Source: a bacterium HR21 (GTDB lineage Bacteria > Bacteroidota > Ignavibacteria > Kapaibacteriales > HRBIN21). Taken from it: 64,000 nt of DNA. The stretch covers positions 62,001 through 126,000 of the forward strand of contig BEHX01000002.1 of NCBI GenBank assembly GCA_002898295.1, read 5' to 3'. This document shows, piece by piece, positions 35,501 through 44,700 of the stretch (position 1 is its first letter; each line of letters opens with the position of its first letter). A program made the translations under genes and the position numbers. Under the pieces are notes generated by a model. The model was not told where the DNA came from. It ran no database searches and saw nothing but the letters and a program-made list of their open reading frames with translations.

Positions 35501-35582
35501 CCTGCCCGTAGGCAGCACCACCACCCAGAAGCACAATCGCCAGTGTTGCAATCACATTCCACAGAGACAACCACCGTCGCAT
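32502..35582 (-). CDS. Large secreted protein with cohesin-like region, ELPPxPP modules and T9SS sorting domain
   Basis: A 1026-residue protein with a signal peptide (about 1-27, ending AAYGQ). The N-terminal part (about 25-220; PVYIRN, IYSFEFKLKYDGRFLEFLGV) resembles a cohesin-like beta-sandwich. Two copies of the shared module follow: a diverged one coded near 33960-34140 (ATDGIDTLFGE) and a clear one near 32940-33115 (RERFELPPVPPAELFDVRF). The end is a typical T9SS type A domain (APQPAADRALLTVTLP, then ASGQYLIRASI, ending VVVR). A surface-attached, non-enzymatic binding or structural role is inferred. A near-match promoter (TGAATTTG) lies about 20 bases upstream. Confidence 0.8.
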   Translation of the reverse strand: MRRWLSLWNVIATLAIVLLGGGAAYGQAYDVKLPVLSLTGSGPGYDSRTYPAGFIVVPQQASPQQPRELLVPVYIRNCWVPSNHPVWGKVWPIYSFEFKLKYDGRFLEFLGVQKVSPNGDSVLAKDFTFAFDDVPITASHMLQALVDWHNLGSVPTAYDPRRVRIVASSAKPLPPSPAGPGQDPWDPTIQCDQRQYVPVIYLRFRVTGVVGTIARLILSNDTLKYNDLNLSVFPAEPFPGNPSGSRYRDFVTYRTGGATGNVSYEGLEGVDNRGLLPIANLYPSMPGMIYVFITDLPQIGFEPRIGVDAVVRQVSPSGDEWEVIHPIVLDSASWTRGVFYGRRELVVTNEVEGTRLTNVVVESNARWLKFQTFAAAPGDRNPIPAITRSGVIDYIDRTLGETILQDIQNNPQSPSRPQNFRILCDPQELPQETDAAGIYVGYITFRTLSASVSPVRLRVTFIYVRNPVEPNNDPRNLQALGRGIRITVTNSAATPQSTTLLFGLGIRATDGIDTLFGETIYDAPPVAGSFFARWYLDGVANVPPGTAPNGLRDLVGIYASRDIRNVFSDSTVVFLCRFDAGGAQNYPVTLTWDTTDFPAGARLFLRDTLNGTIFGVDMRQATPAGGTRMSYTITDARIRSFVIEYTYPLVVQYPVIQKGWNLLSLPVRPANNHWRMVYPRAINIPFWFSQNQYQPSENLSVGYGYYVKYSDSVDRQIAGVRLLRIDRNDNVLLYDGWNTIGGLSVPVSIERIQFENYGAEPLPQRVSGVYGYRTDRGFVEVSELTPGLGYWIKIRGKGYLKLEAPGTPRTGIVRDEERERVLNTSVPVSVRDAEGKEATLYLSSLPIDRERFELPPVPPAELFDVRFASGTYVEDGASPIVRFQGVQHPVTLRLERSAAAEYTVIDAAGRSWGVLRNGTEVRITDPGVTAVQLLQRSSAAAGIQLSIAPQPAADRALLTVTLPSAAPVRLTLSSIVGEELMTLYSGELPAGIHTLPLSLETLASGQYLIRASIGLDNRVLPLVVVR

Positions 35583-35618
35583 TGCCCTCTTCCCTCGTAG
35601 AGCAAATTCAACAGACCT

Positions 35619-36740
35619 TCATTGCACACAGAAGACCACGGGGAAGCTCTCCCCGAATCGGTGCCGTCGTCCAACGTAAACCCCTGGGGAGAGGCTCTGC
35701 AGCGGGACGCAGCGCCGTCCTTCCAGCGCTGTCCCCCGCCATTGTTCTCTCCCCAGAAGATCGTAAAGTTCCAATGCTTCGCCAGGCTCCAGGCAGAGAT
35801 GCCCGCTCATGCGGAGCACGGTGCGCCCACCCCACTCTGCCACTGATACGCCGCTCGTATTGAAGATGCGGACACTATCCCCTTCCCAGCGGGTCACACA
35901 GCTACACGAATCGTGGGGTTCTGTCAGGAATGAGAGGACGGCTGTATCCGTTTTTCTCTGCTGTACCTCAAACCTTATGGCAAGCTGTGCCTGCCCTTGA
36001 GGGCTCCACGATACCGTCGCTGCCTGGCCCTGCTGTTCCCAGCTCTGTAGCGTTCCACTTGTTACAGAGACATCACTGATGGACAGCCACTCAGGTATCC
36101 CGCCGATCACCGTCCGCGCTGCCGCCAGGCGCAGCGTTGTATCGTACTCAACCGCCAGTGGGAGTACAACACTGGTGTTTCCCTCCCGGATCTCCCACTC
36201 CCGCACCACTGCCCGAGTTCGGAGGAGACGTCCAGGTACGTCCACAGCGCGAGCAACGACGGGCAATGGCAGAGTATCAACCAGCACCGTCCGCTGGCGC
36301 TCAAACTCCTCGTTGAACTCCACGTAGAGAAGCTGCACTCCTGCTGTATCCGGACACTGCTGGCGATATTCGCCCACGAACGCCACCAACGGCTGTGCCC
36401 CGGAGATCGTTCGGGTTAGCGTAAAGGCGTAGGCACGCAGCTCGCCCGCCTGAGCTCCAAAGCCGCGCTGGTCCATGCCTTCTGCCAGCGTTCCACTGGT
36501 CAGCATTGCATGGAAGATCAGCTTCTCCGGGTTGAACCGTATGGCAAGATTGAACCCCATCAAGCTATCACGTGCCTGAACAGGACTGAGAGTGACAACC
36601 AGCACACACTCGCGCCGCCCACAGACATCCACCGTATCGAGAACCTGCAAGGAGACCCGGGCAGTATCGCCGGCAGCCAGCGCTACCGTCGTAGCTGCTC
36701 CCAGACCGAGGAACCATATATGCTGCCATCGCAGCCACAC
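35619..36740 (-). CDS. Secreted cohesin-like protein with T9SS-like C-terminus
   Basis: A 373-residue protein with a signal peptide (about 1-22). Residues of about 25-150 have the beta-sandwich pattern of cohesins (SLMGFNLAIRFNPEKLIF). Cys-rich strands in the middle part (CSCVTRW, HLCLEPGE) may form disulfides. The final 70 residues (ALELYDLLGREQWRG, SLSPGVYVG) look like a T9SS sorting domain. It lies between two other T9SS-type genes, with gaps of 36 and 24 bases, and is probably part of the same transcript. Ligand unknown. Confidence 0.72.
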   Translation of the reverse strand: MWLRWQHIWFLGLGAATTVALAAGDTARVSLQVLDTVDVCGRRECVLVVTLSPVQARDSLMGFNLAIRFNPEKLIFHAMLTSGTLAEGMDQRGFGAQAGELRAYAFTLTRTISGAQPLVAFVGEYRQQCPDTAGVQLLYVEFNEEFERQRTVLVDTLPLPVVARAVDVPGRLLRTRAVVREWEIREGNTSVVLPLAVEYDTTLRLAAARTVIGGIPEWLSISDVSVTSGTLQSWEQQGQAATVSWSPQGQAQLAIRFEVQQRKTDTAVLSFLTEPHDSCSCVTRWEGDSVRIFNTSGVSVAEWGGRTVLRMSGHLCLEPGEALELYDLLGREQWRGTALEGRRCVPLQSLSPGVYVGRRHRFGESFPVVFCVQ

Positions 36741-36764
36741 GCCTGTCTCCTGCAGAGCACCTCA

Positions 36765-38639
36765 TCACCGTATCCACACAAACGGCTGGCTTACCCGCTC
36801 ACCTGCGCCTTCTACCTGCAGTATGTACGTCCCAGTACCAACCTGCTTCCCAGCATCACCCAAGCCATCCCACTGGAAGTGATAGAGCCCTTTCTGGTAC
36901 TCACCTTCGGCGATGACGCGCACGCGCTTGCCCATGAGATCGTAGAGAGCAACCCGATAGTATCCCGCCTGAGGCAGCACCACCTCGATCGTTGCTGGCA
37001 TGCTGGAAGGATTCGGGGTGATCACAACCTGCAGCCCAGAGGCGTCCGACACCGCCAACGGGCGAGCCAAGTCCGGCATCTCCATGTCATTGAAGCGAAT
37101 CCGCCGCATCTGTACAGTGGATTCCTGTGTCTGAAGTGTCACCCACGCAAGTGGCTGCCCAGGCTCGCAGTCAACCACGCCAGCGACAGCGATCCGCCCA
37201 CCATCGTATGCCACCACGAGCTTCTCTGCAAATTCCGGGGCAACTTCCACGGACCGGATCGCGCCGTTGAATTCCGCTCGGAATCCAAGAGCGCCCCGCC
37301 ACATCCCGTTGAGCATAAGCGGAATGCGGTACGTGTTCGGAGCAATCCGAGACACTTCCGGGAGCACAACATTAGTTGCAATCTCTGCAGCCGCCGCTCC
37401 ACGCCCGTACGGTGGGAGCACAGTCAGATCCAACAGCCACGGCAAATAGGGAACTCGAGCCGCCATATAGAGCATGATGATTGCCGCGTCGTATTCCGTT
37501 GCTTCAAAGAAGAGGACCGGATCACCTCCAACGTAGGGCAGGGAGTTGTCCGACGGAAGGTCTTGCCAGTAGTAGAGCGAGCGCGTGGGAATTGCACGAC
37601 GATGGTACGTCGAATCAGCACTGTTGTCCAACGTACGGGTAGAGTAGTAGTAGCGTCCGTTGTGGTTGACGTCACCGTGGTATGCTTGCCGTCCTTTCAA
37701 ACTATCCAGGCGCCGATCCGTAGCCACAGAGCGGAGGATGAGCATCACATCGTTGACCGTCACAAACCGGTCCTGTCCCATCCCGGTATGTTTCCCCGCT
37801 TGGGAGAAATCCACATCGCCGTCACCCCACCCCTCTAGGAAGAGCCGCGGAATAGCGTTGAAGCGGATAACCGTATCGCTCCCGCCCGAGGGCTGCCACG
37901 TCGTGCTCAACTGGGTCGAGGTCCGTGCCTGATTCACATCGCCGGTGAAGACCAGACCATTGAGGTAATCGCCAAACCCTCCCTTGATTCCAATCGCCGC
38001 CCCCTGAACTTGAACAGGACCACCAGAACCAGTCAAACCGTAGGCAAACTCAATATCCCCCTGGAAGTTCCCCGGACGTGCGGACTCATAGAGCCAGAGC
38101 TGGAAGCTGGCAACGCTAGAGGGAAGCGACTTGTCGTTGATGTTGAGATTCTTCCACTCCACCACGAACGCTCGGTTTGGCGCCGAGCCGACCACTTTAT
38201 AGGAAATCTGCGAGGGGGTGTAGCCGGGCTCGGTCGTCCGGTAGTAATGATCACCCCAGAAAGGAGCGATCACGTTGAAGGGCTCGGTATTCACGAACAA
38301 GCGTCCCGGGATGCTGCCTCCTGTCAGTGGGGGATTCTCTCCTGCGCGGAGCAAGAGGACAAAGCCATTGACCGAGATTGCCAACCGGCTGTATCGGTAC
38401 CCCTGGTACTCAAAGAGAAACGGCAGCACGACGATAGCGTAGCCATTGTCGTGATCGGGATTATTCGTCGCTGGATCGAGGAACTGGTCTGCATCGAGCA
38501 CAGTTGCTCCGCTCAGCAAGGCAAAGGGCTTGCCTCCAATCTTGACGGCAGGCTGGAACTCAGCGTAAACTTGCGCCTGCACGAATGACCAGCTCCCTAC
38601 CAAGAGAACCAGGCTGCTGATCAGCGTCCGCATCGCCAT
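36765..38639 (-). CDS. Secreted protein with dockerin-like and cohesin-like regions and T9SS sorting domain
   Basis: A 624-residue protein with a signal peptide (MAMRTLISSLVLLVGSWSF...). The N-terminal half is a beta-rich domain (RLAISVNGFVLL, NVIAPFWGDHYY). The centre has two dockerin-like calcium segments: GQDRFVTVNDVMLILRS, and GDVNHNGRYYYS leading to EATEYDAAIIMLYMA. A cohesin-like sandwich follows, then a T9SS type A domain (ITPNPSSMPATIEVVLP, YDLMGKRVRVI, ending VWIR). Four ATGs cluster at 38645-38633 behind AGGAG; 38639 has the best spacing. A hairpin at 38699-38726 separates it from the giant gene upstream. Confidence 0.78.
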   Translation of the reverse strand: MAMRTLISSLVLLVGSWSFVQAQVYAEFQPAVKIGGKPFALLSGATVLDADQFLDPATNNPDHDNGYAIVVLPFLFEYQGYRYSRLAISVNGFVLLLRAGENPPLTGGSIPGRLFVNTEPFNVIAPFWGDHYYRTTEPGYTPSQISYKVVGSAPNRAFVVEWKNLNINDKSLPSSVASFQLWLYESARPGNFQGDIEFAYGLTGSGGPVQVQGAAIGIKGGFGDYLNGLVFTGDVNQARTSTQLSTTWQPSGGSDTVIRFNAIPRLFLEGWGDGDVDFSQAGKHTGMGQDRFVTVNDVMLILRSVATDRRLDSLKGRQAYHGDVNHNGRYYYSTRTLDNSADSTYHRRAIPTRSLYYWQDLPSDNSLPYVGGDPVLFFEATEYDAAIIMLYMAARVPYLPWLLDLTVLPPYGRGAAAAEIATNVVLPEVSRIAPNTYRIPLMLNGMWRGALGFRAEFNGAIRSVEVAPEFAEKLVVAYDGGRIAVAGVVDCEPGQPLAWVTLQTQESTVQMRRIRFNDMEMPDLARPLAVSDASGLQVVITPNPSSMPATIEVVLPQAGYYRVALYDLMGKRVRVIAEGEYQKGLYHFQWDGLGDAGKQVGTGTYILQVEGAGERVSQPFVWIR

Positions 38640-38698
38640 CATCATTTCTCCTCTTTCCTGAGTTGGACCTCTGTCATCCGGACTACTCACGGGATTCA

Positions 38699-38726
38699 GG
38701 GGCTCCCCTGGCAGCAGGAGAGCCCC
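38699..38726 (-). terminator. Strong hairpin between the giant beta-helix gene and the next gene
   Basis: GGGGCTC-C-CCTG and CAGG-A-GAGCCCC pair with a GCAG loop, 15 bases after the giant gene stop. No T-run follows on the minus strand, so it may stabilise the upstream mRNA or attenuate read-through rather than terminate fully. Confidence 0.45.
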
Positions 38727-38741
38727 CTTTCCCTATCGTCT

Positions 38742-41700
38742 TTACCGCACGAGCACCATCGGTTGGACCACCGTTGTCCCGCCGACAGTGATCCGGTAGT
38801 AGTAGACCCCGCTCGGGAGCTCTACCCCGTCGGTGCTAGTCCCATTCCACGGGACGGTGTATTCATTAGCCGGGTAGAAGCCCTCGAGGAGGGTTGCAAC
38901 CTTCTTGCCCAGAGCGTCGTAGACCTCCAGGCGCACCGTCGCCGGCTCGGTCAAGCGGAAGCGGATATTTGTGCTCGCCCCGAACGGATTCGGGGTATTC
39001 CCGAACAGCTGTACCGGACCGGCGGAAGCCACGGGAGGCTCGGAGACATTGCTAATCCAGTCGTACACGATGATGAAGTTGGTAACGGCATCCGTGTAGA
39101 TGACTACCGAGAGCGAATCGCCATTGCGCTCCAGGGTTACCGCCGGGATGGAATGCCCTTCGCCAGTGCGCATATTGAAGCTGAAGATATTGCCGTTGGA
39201 GGCACCGTCACGGATGTACCAGGTGGAGCCTGCCGGATTCCGCTGGGCATCGGTCCGGTCCGGTACATCCTGCGAGTTCCAGGTAATGCGCACCGGATAC
39301 GCTTCCGACGCATTCCCTGTCACGCTCCCTGCCTGGAAGCGCCCCTTGTAGATGCTCATACCTTCCACGCCCTGTACTGCCCGCGGGAAGATGTTGCGGA
39401 CAGTCCCGTTCGTCGAGGCGACAGTCCACCGAGCGTCGAAGACGTCGTTCGGTGGGATCGGCGGCAGCTCGTACTCGCAGTAGTTGGAGTCAAGCTTGCC
39501 GATGCCGCCACGGTTGGGATCATCGCCCGTTGTGGCAAACGGAGCCGTTCCCCACTCGAGCACTTGGAAGGCGCCGAAGCGGTTCGTAATCCGCATCGGG
39601 ACAACGAAGTCTGTCGGGTCAGAGACATTGAGCTTGTAGGTCACCTCGTGCTGCGCACCTTGCCGATCTGTGACCCGGACGCGGACGGTGATCTTCCCGT
39701 CAGGTCCTGGTGTCGCATTCAGAGCCGGCGTGCTGATGACAACCCGTACGGTATCCGAAGACTGCGGTCCACTGATAGTTGCCGGGACAACTTGCATTCC
39801 CGCCGGCTCGATGACCTCTACACTGAGCTGTTCAAGCGCATCGGGTGGCTCTTGCCGCAAGAGGTCCCGATCAATGACCGCAATGGTATCGATGTACGGC
39901 TTCCCTAGCTCGACACACTTGACCGCTGGAAGCTGTGCCAAGCGTGGCGGATGGTTCACTGCCCGGACGTTGAGGTCAATGACCTTGACATGCGTCAGCC
40001 CAAACTCGTCGGTGACCAGTACAGTGACCTTCTCTTGGCGTGGGGCGTCGTACACGCCCGGTGTGCCGTAGAGCAACCCGCTGACCGGGTCAATCTTGAG
40101 CCACCGCGGAGTTGTCTTCTTGTCTCGCAGGTCCCACGCACCGGCTTCGGGGAAGCACGGATCACGCGGGACGAAGTCTCGCGGGTCGCCCGGATAGATC
40201 AGCTCAAACTGGTGGGCTTGCCCGAAGTTCGGGTCATAGACCACAATCCGGCGGCTGGAGTCAAGCAAGGTCGGGTTATAATCCTGGTCCTCGATAGCGT
40301 CGGGCAGTGTACTGGTGACGATAACGGGCGCTACGTTGACCAGTACTCGCCGCGTCAGGTAGTTGACCCCACCGTGTCCATCATTGACCACGATGGACAC
40401 CACCGTATCGGTGTTGAGGGCACCATGGTGCTGGCTCGGCGGGGTCAGCAGTTGCCAGGCGGTAGCGGAATCAATCCGCACGTTGAGCTGCCCACGGAGG
40501 CTGAAGTCAATGGCAAGCGGGTCGGGTTGTCCGCTATTGTCGTAGCGACGCAGGTACTGATTGCGCATCCACACCGGGCGCACCTGCGTAGCCGGCTCGA
40601 TCACCGTATCCGGCGGGACCTCACGGAGATTGATCGAGGCAAAGCCGTACGTCGTCCGCCCATAGCGGAAGTCCCATCCCCGAGCACCTGCTTCAGCGTC
40701 TTCGAGCTCATCATCCGTATTGACATCCACCTTGAAGCGGAGGCTATCGGTGAGGTTCGCCAACCAGAGACCGCCCCGTTCACAGGCGACATCGAAGCCC
40801 GTAAACTGCGGCGTGCTATCGATGACGAAGATGCGGAACTGGTACGTCACCGTAGTCGCCGCAAGATTGTCATAGCCAACCGTGTCCTGCTGGAGGAAGC
40901 GGGCATTGCTTCCATCGTATGCCTGGGCATTGAAGTACGGCGGGTAGAGGTAGATGTACTTCGCTATCACGCTATCGCTCAAACCTGCCGCCTTGAGAGA
41001 ATCCACCGTTCGAGCTCCCGGTGGGTAGTTGCGCACGGCAACTGTGACGACCTCACCACCGGGCACGACGAACGGATTGGTCGGACGCCCTTTCAACACG
41101 ATGTATCCACGGGCACCGTAGTATGGTCCATACGTTGCCGGCAAGGTATCGGCTTGCAACCAGTAGGACAGTCCCGAGCCCGGTGGTACGCTCCAGAAGT
41201 ACGCCAGCTGTGGATACCGGTCAGGGAACAGGACCGAGCGCGGGTCATAGAAGAGATTGGAGTCGATCGCCGTGATCGTGAAGATGGAATCCCGCCCCGG
41301 TCCTGTCGGAGGACGCGGATAGCTAATGTCCTCCATCAGGAAGATCATGTTCCGCAGCTCAGGTGGTGTGATGTTCTCCAACTCGACCTTGTTCCCGGTG
41401 AACACCGGCGGATCCACAGTAGCCCCGACCTCGAAGATGAGCGCACCGTTGATTGCGTCGGCAACCGTTCCCTGCCAGAGCACCGTTCGGGAGACAACAG
41501 CAATGACGTCCCCCACACGCACCGGGAGCGCTGAGTACCGCTCACCGGCAAAGACAGTGACCTTCTGCGGATTGATTGCACCGTCAGCGGGGAAGACTCG
41601 ATTCATGTATCCGAACCCTGGTCCACCGAGCTCGCTGACGAAGCCCTCGTATTTCCGTCCTTGTAGAGCCGCTAGGTCTTCCACATCCGGTGCCCGGCGG

Positions 41701-44700
41701 AGTGCAGCGAGGATTGCTCCGAGATTCGTACCGATATTAGCCAACCCCTCAATTGTCCGCCGGTCCTGCGGACGACGGTTGACAGAATCGGGGACCAGCT
41801 CCACACGTGCCCGGAAGATTTCGCTCGTCGGGCTGGTCTGCCGGAGATTGACCCGAATATAGTCGCCCGTGCTCGTGTTGATCACGAAGAAGACCGTCTC
41901 GTTGATTGCCCGCGGGTCGTTGTTATTGAGCTCGGCCGTTCCGGTGTAGTCCGCCTGAGCCTCCAGGAAGAGCGGGTATCCAATTGGATGCTTGGGGCTT
42001 CGAATCTCGGTTTGCAAGGCAGCAACATTCGGATCTCTCGCCGCCTCGAAAGGATCCCGTGCCCAGCGCCGCACGTACTTCCGATACGAAGGCAGGGTCG
42101 GATCTGTGTAGGTCCGGAGCGTCTTTGGAATCCCGACGGCAAAGTCTTCAATAGGCGCCATGCGCCGCTCAGAGTAGTCTGCCGTCTTGATGTCGGTCCC
42201 TTTGTCGAAGATGTCATAGATGAGCCCCTGCATGAGCAGCCGTTCCGGAATGCTGCTCGGGTCTGGGGTATTCTCGTCACCCGCGTTCAAGACCGGAATC
42301 GGGGTGTAGGTATAGAGGTGACGGGACTCAAACGGACCCTGATTCTTCCCCGTCCCACCGCGGACAAAGCCCAGCTGCCGAGTCCCATCACCGGCGATGA
42401 AGAAGGTTTCTTGAACCCGACCACTGACCGGGAGGATAGTTACCACGTTCGCCTCAGTCCGCCCCCAGTAGTTCCCCCGCAGCGTGTCAACGCCACCCAT
42501 TCCAACTCCGGTCCCTGCACGACCGCCCTTCGTATCGGGATAATCCGGCAGACGGATGAGGAAGCGGGCGCTGTTGTCGTAGATGGAATTTGCCGCCCAG
42601 TGGTATGCCGCATATGGGAGCGGTCCGACAACATCGCCGTAGAGAATTGCCCCTGCCAGGTCGCTCGATGCTATGTTCGTTCCCTGCACGAGCGGACCAG
42701 TGATCGCATTCTGTTGCGCTCCGACGTCGGAGGTTGCCACGTTGTTCGTAATGAGGCTACGGGTGAAGACTAGCTGCAGGTTATAGTTGTCCGAGTACAC
42801 CGCCGCTCCTGTATAGGCCCGGTTGCCCTGAATGCGGACCCGATTGAAGAAGATGGAGTCGGTTCGTCCCGCCCGGTCGAGGCTGACTTCATCGAGGATG
42901 AAGAGTGCCCCACCGAGCCCTGTTCCGTTTTCCCGCAGCGTCGTGCCCGGATGTGTCCGCCGGATATCCCCGATTTGTGTCGTCCCCGAGCCCATCTGCG
43001 CCATATTCGGGATAGCCTCGTTATCGAGGAAGCGGGTCAGCATCCGGACATCAGGTACTGGTGCTGCCGGGTCCCACGTAAAGATGTCGTCCCGCGAGCT
43101 GAAGGCTGTCGCAACCCCCGAGGGCAGGACCGTGATATTGTCAACATCGGTTAGGAAGAAGCGATGCGAGGAGGTCTGTGGGTGCACAATGCAGACCGCT
43201 CCACCGTTACCGTTGTATGCTTTGTTAGCACGGAACTCGGTGCCCTTGACTACATTCAGGTCGGCGTTGAGCGTGTAGACAGCTCCACCCCCACGCACCT
43301 GGGCTTCATAGCCCGATTGGACTTGCCCGACAATGTTGTTGGTAAACGTTGCCCGGACAAGCCGGATATACCGTCGTTCAATTGGCAACCCTCCCGGCAG
43401 GTGGACTGCAATTGCACCACCGGAGAACCCTGCCGTGTTGTTGTCGAATTCCACCGGGTAATTCCCCCCGTAGAGCGAGAGCGGTCCAACTGTCCCGCCG
43501 GCACCATACACGGTGAAGTTCTTCCCTGAAAAGATTGCCCCACCGTGGTCAACTGCACGGTTATTGCGGAATTTGATGTTGTACCCGTAGTTACGCGTGT
43601 CTATGAGCGCATCCGAGCCTCCGATAACTGGCGATGGGCGTGTATCAATGCTACCGGCAGCCACGTAAATAGCGCCGCCTCGCCCCGACTGATTGCCAAC
43701 AAAGTATGTCTCCTGCCGTGCTTCCCCGCCCTGGCGACCACGGACCTGGAGCCGCCCTGCATCGGCGCTGACGTAGATTGCACCGCCCTGCGAGAGTGCT
43801 CCAACCTGGTTGGGATCGGAGAAGAACGGCACGCTGGTCTGGTTCGAAATAAAGCGCCCACGAACAGTCACCGAGGTCCCTCCACCGACGTAGAGAGCCC
43901 CGCCGCGAGCTCCTCCCGTATTCGGGTTGTTCTGCAGGTTCGAGGCACTGTTGCCGTCGAAGAAAGCATAGTCGTACACATTCGGCGCCTGATAGTCGTT
44001 CATGCCCAGCCCAACTTCCAGCTGGGTGCGCCCGGCAATGTAGACCGCCCCACCGTAGGCTTGATTCTTCCACGCCTGCGGTTCCAGCGGTGCCGGATTG
44101 TTCACATCATCCACAATCGCCCATACACCCGGAGCAATCTGTTGGAGGGAAACCGCGGAGAGCAGCACGCGATTCCCCGTAAAGGTCAAATACCGCACAC
44201 GTCCCAGCAGGAGTGCCAAGCGCCCATCATCGTAGGCTTGACGATCGGCATTCGAGAGAGGCTCAGGATTCGAGCTATAAACTTGGTCAATCGCCTTGAC
44301 TGCCTGGGAAATCGGCGTCGCCGTTGCCTGGTCTGTCAAGTAGGGGTTGATGGCACCGTAGTTCGGCAGCCCAGAAATGTCCGGCGTTGGATACACACCT
44401 GTTCCCACCGGTGCCTGCAAGAACTGCACAGCCCCACCCCGGTAGCGAGCCATGTTGTTGCGGAATTCGCACAGGAGAAGCCATGTCCGGGAGGAGAACG
44501 TCGTGATGACGCCACCGCTCCCATTTGTCTGCTGGAGGAGCTGTGCATTCAGGGCTGCAACAGCACCCGTATTGGGCTGGTAGATTGGGAAGCGGTCAAC
44601 GGTGGTATCCTTCCGGAAGTTCTCGAAGACGACGTTGCGGAAGAACGCAGCCCGTGCCCCAGGCAGGACGATGATGTGTCCCCACTCCCGCGAGAAATTG

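Noticed and set aside
36510-37838. 442-codon open frame on the plus strand
   Set aside because: It is antisense to two T9SS-type genes and has no ribosome-binding site or family motif.
38699-38726. CRISPR-like or IS terminal repeat
   Set aside because: It is a single hairpin between two genes with no tandem copies or transposase.
39951-41534. 527-codon open frame on the plus strand
   Set aside because: It is antisense to the giant beta-helix gene, whose frame has signal, repeats and sorting domain. The opposite product has no recognisable domain.
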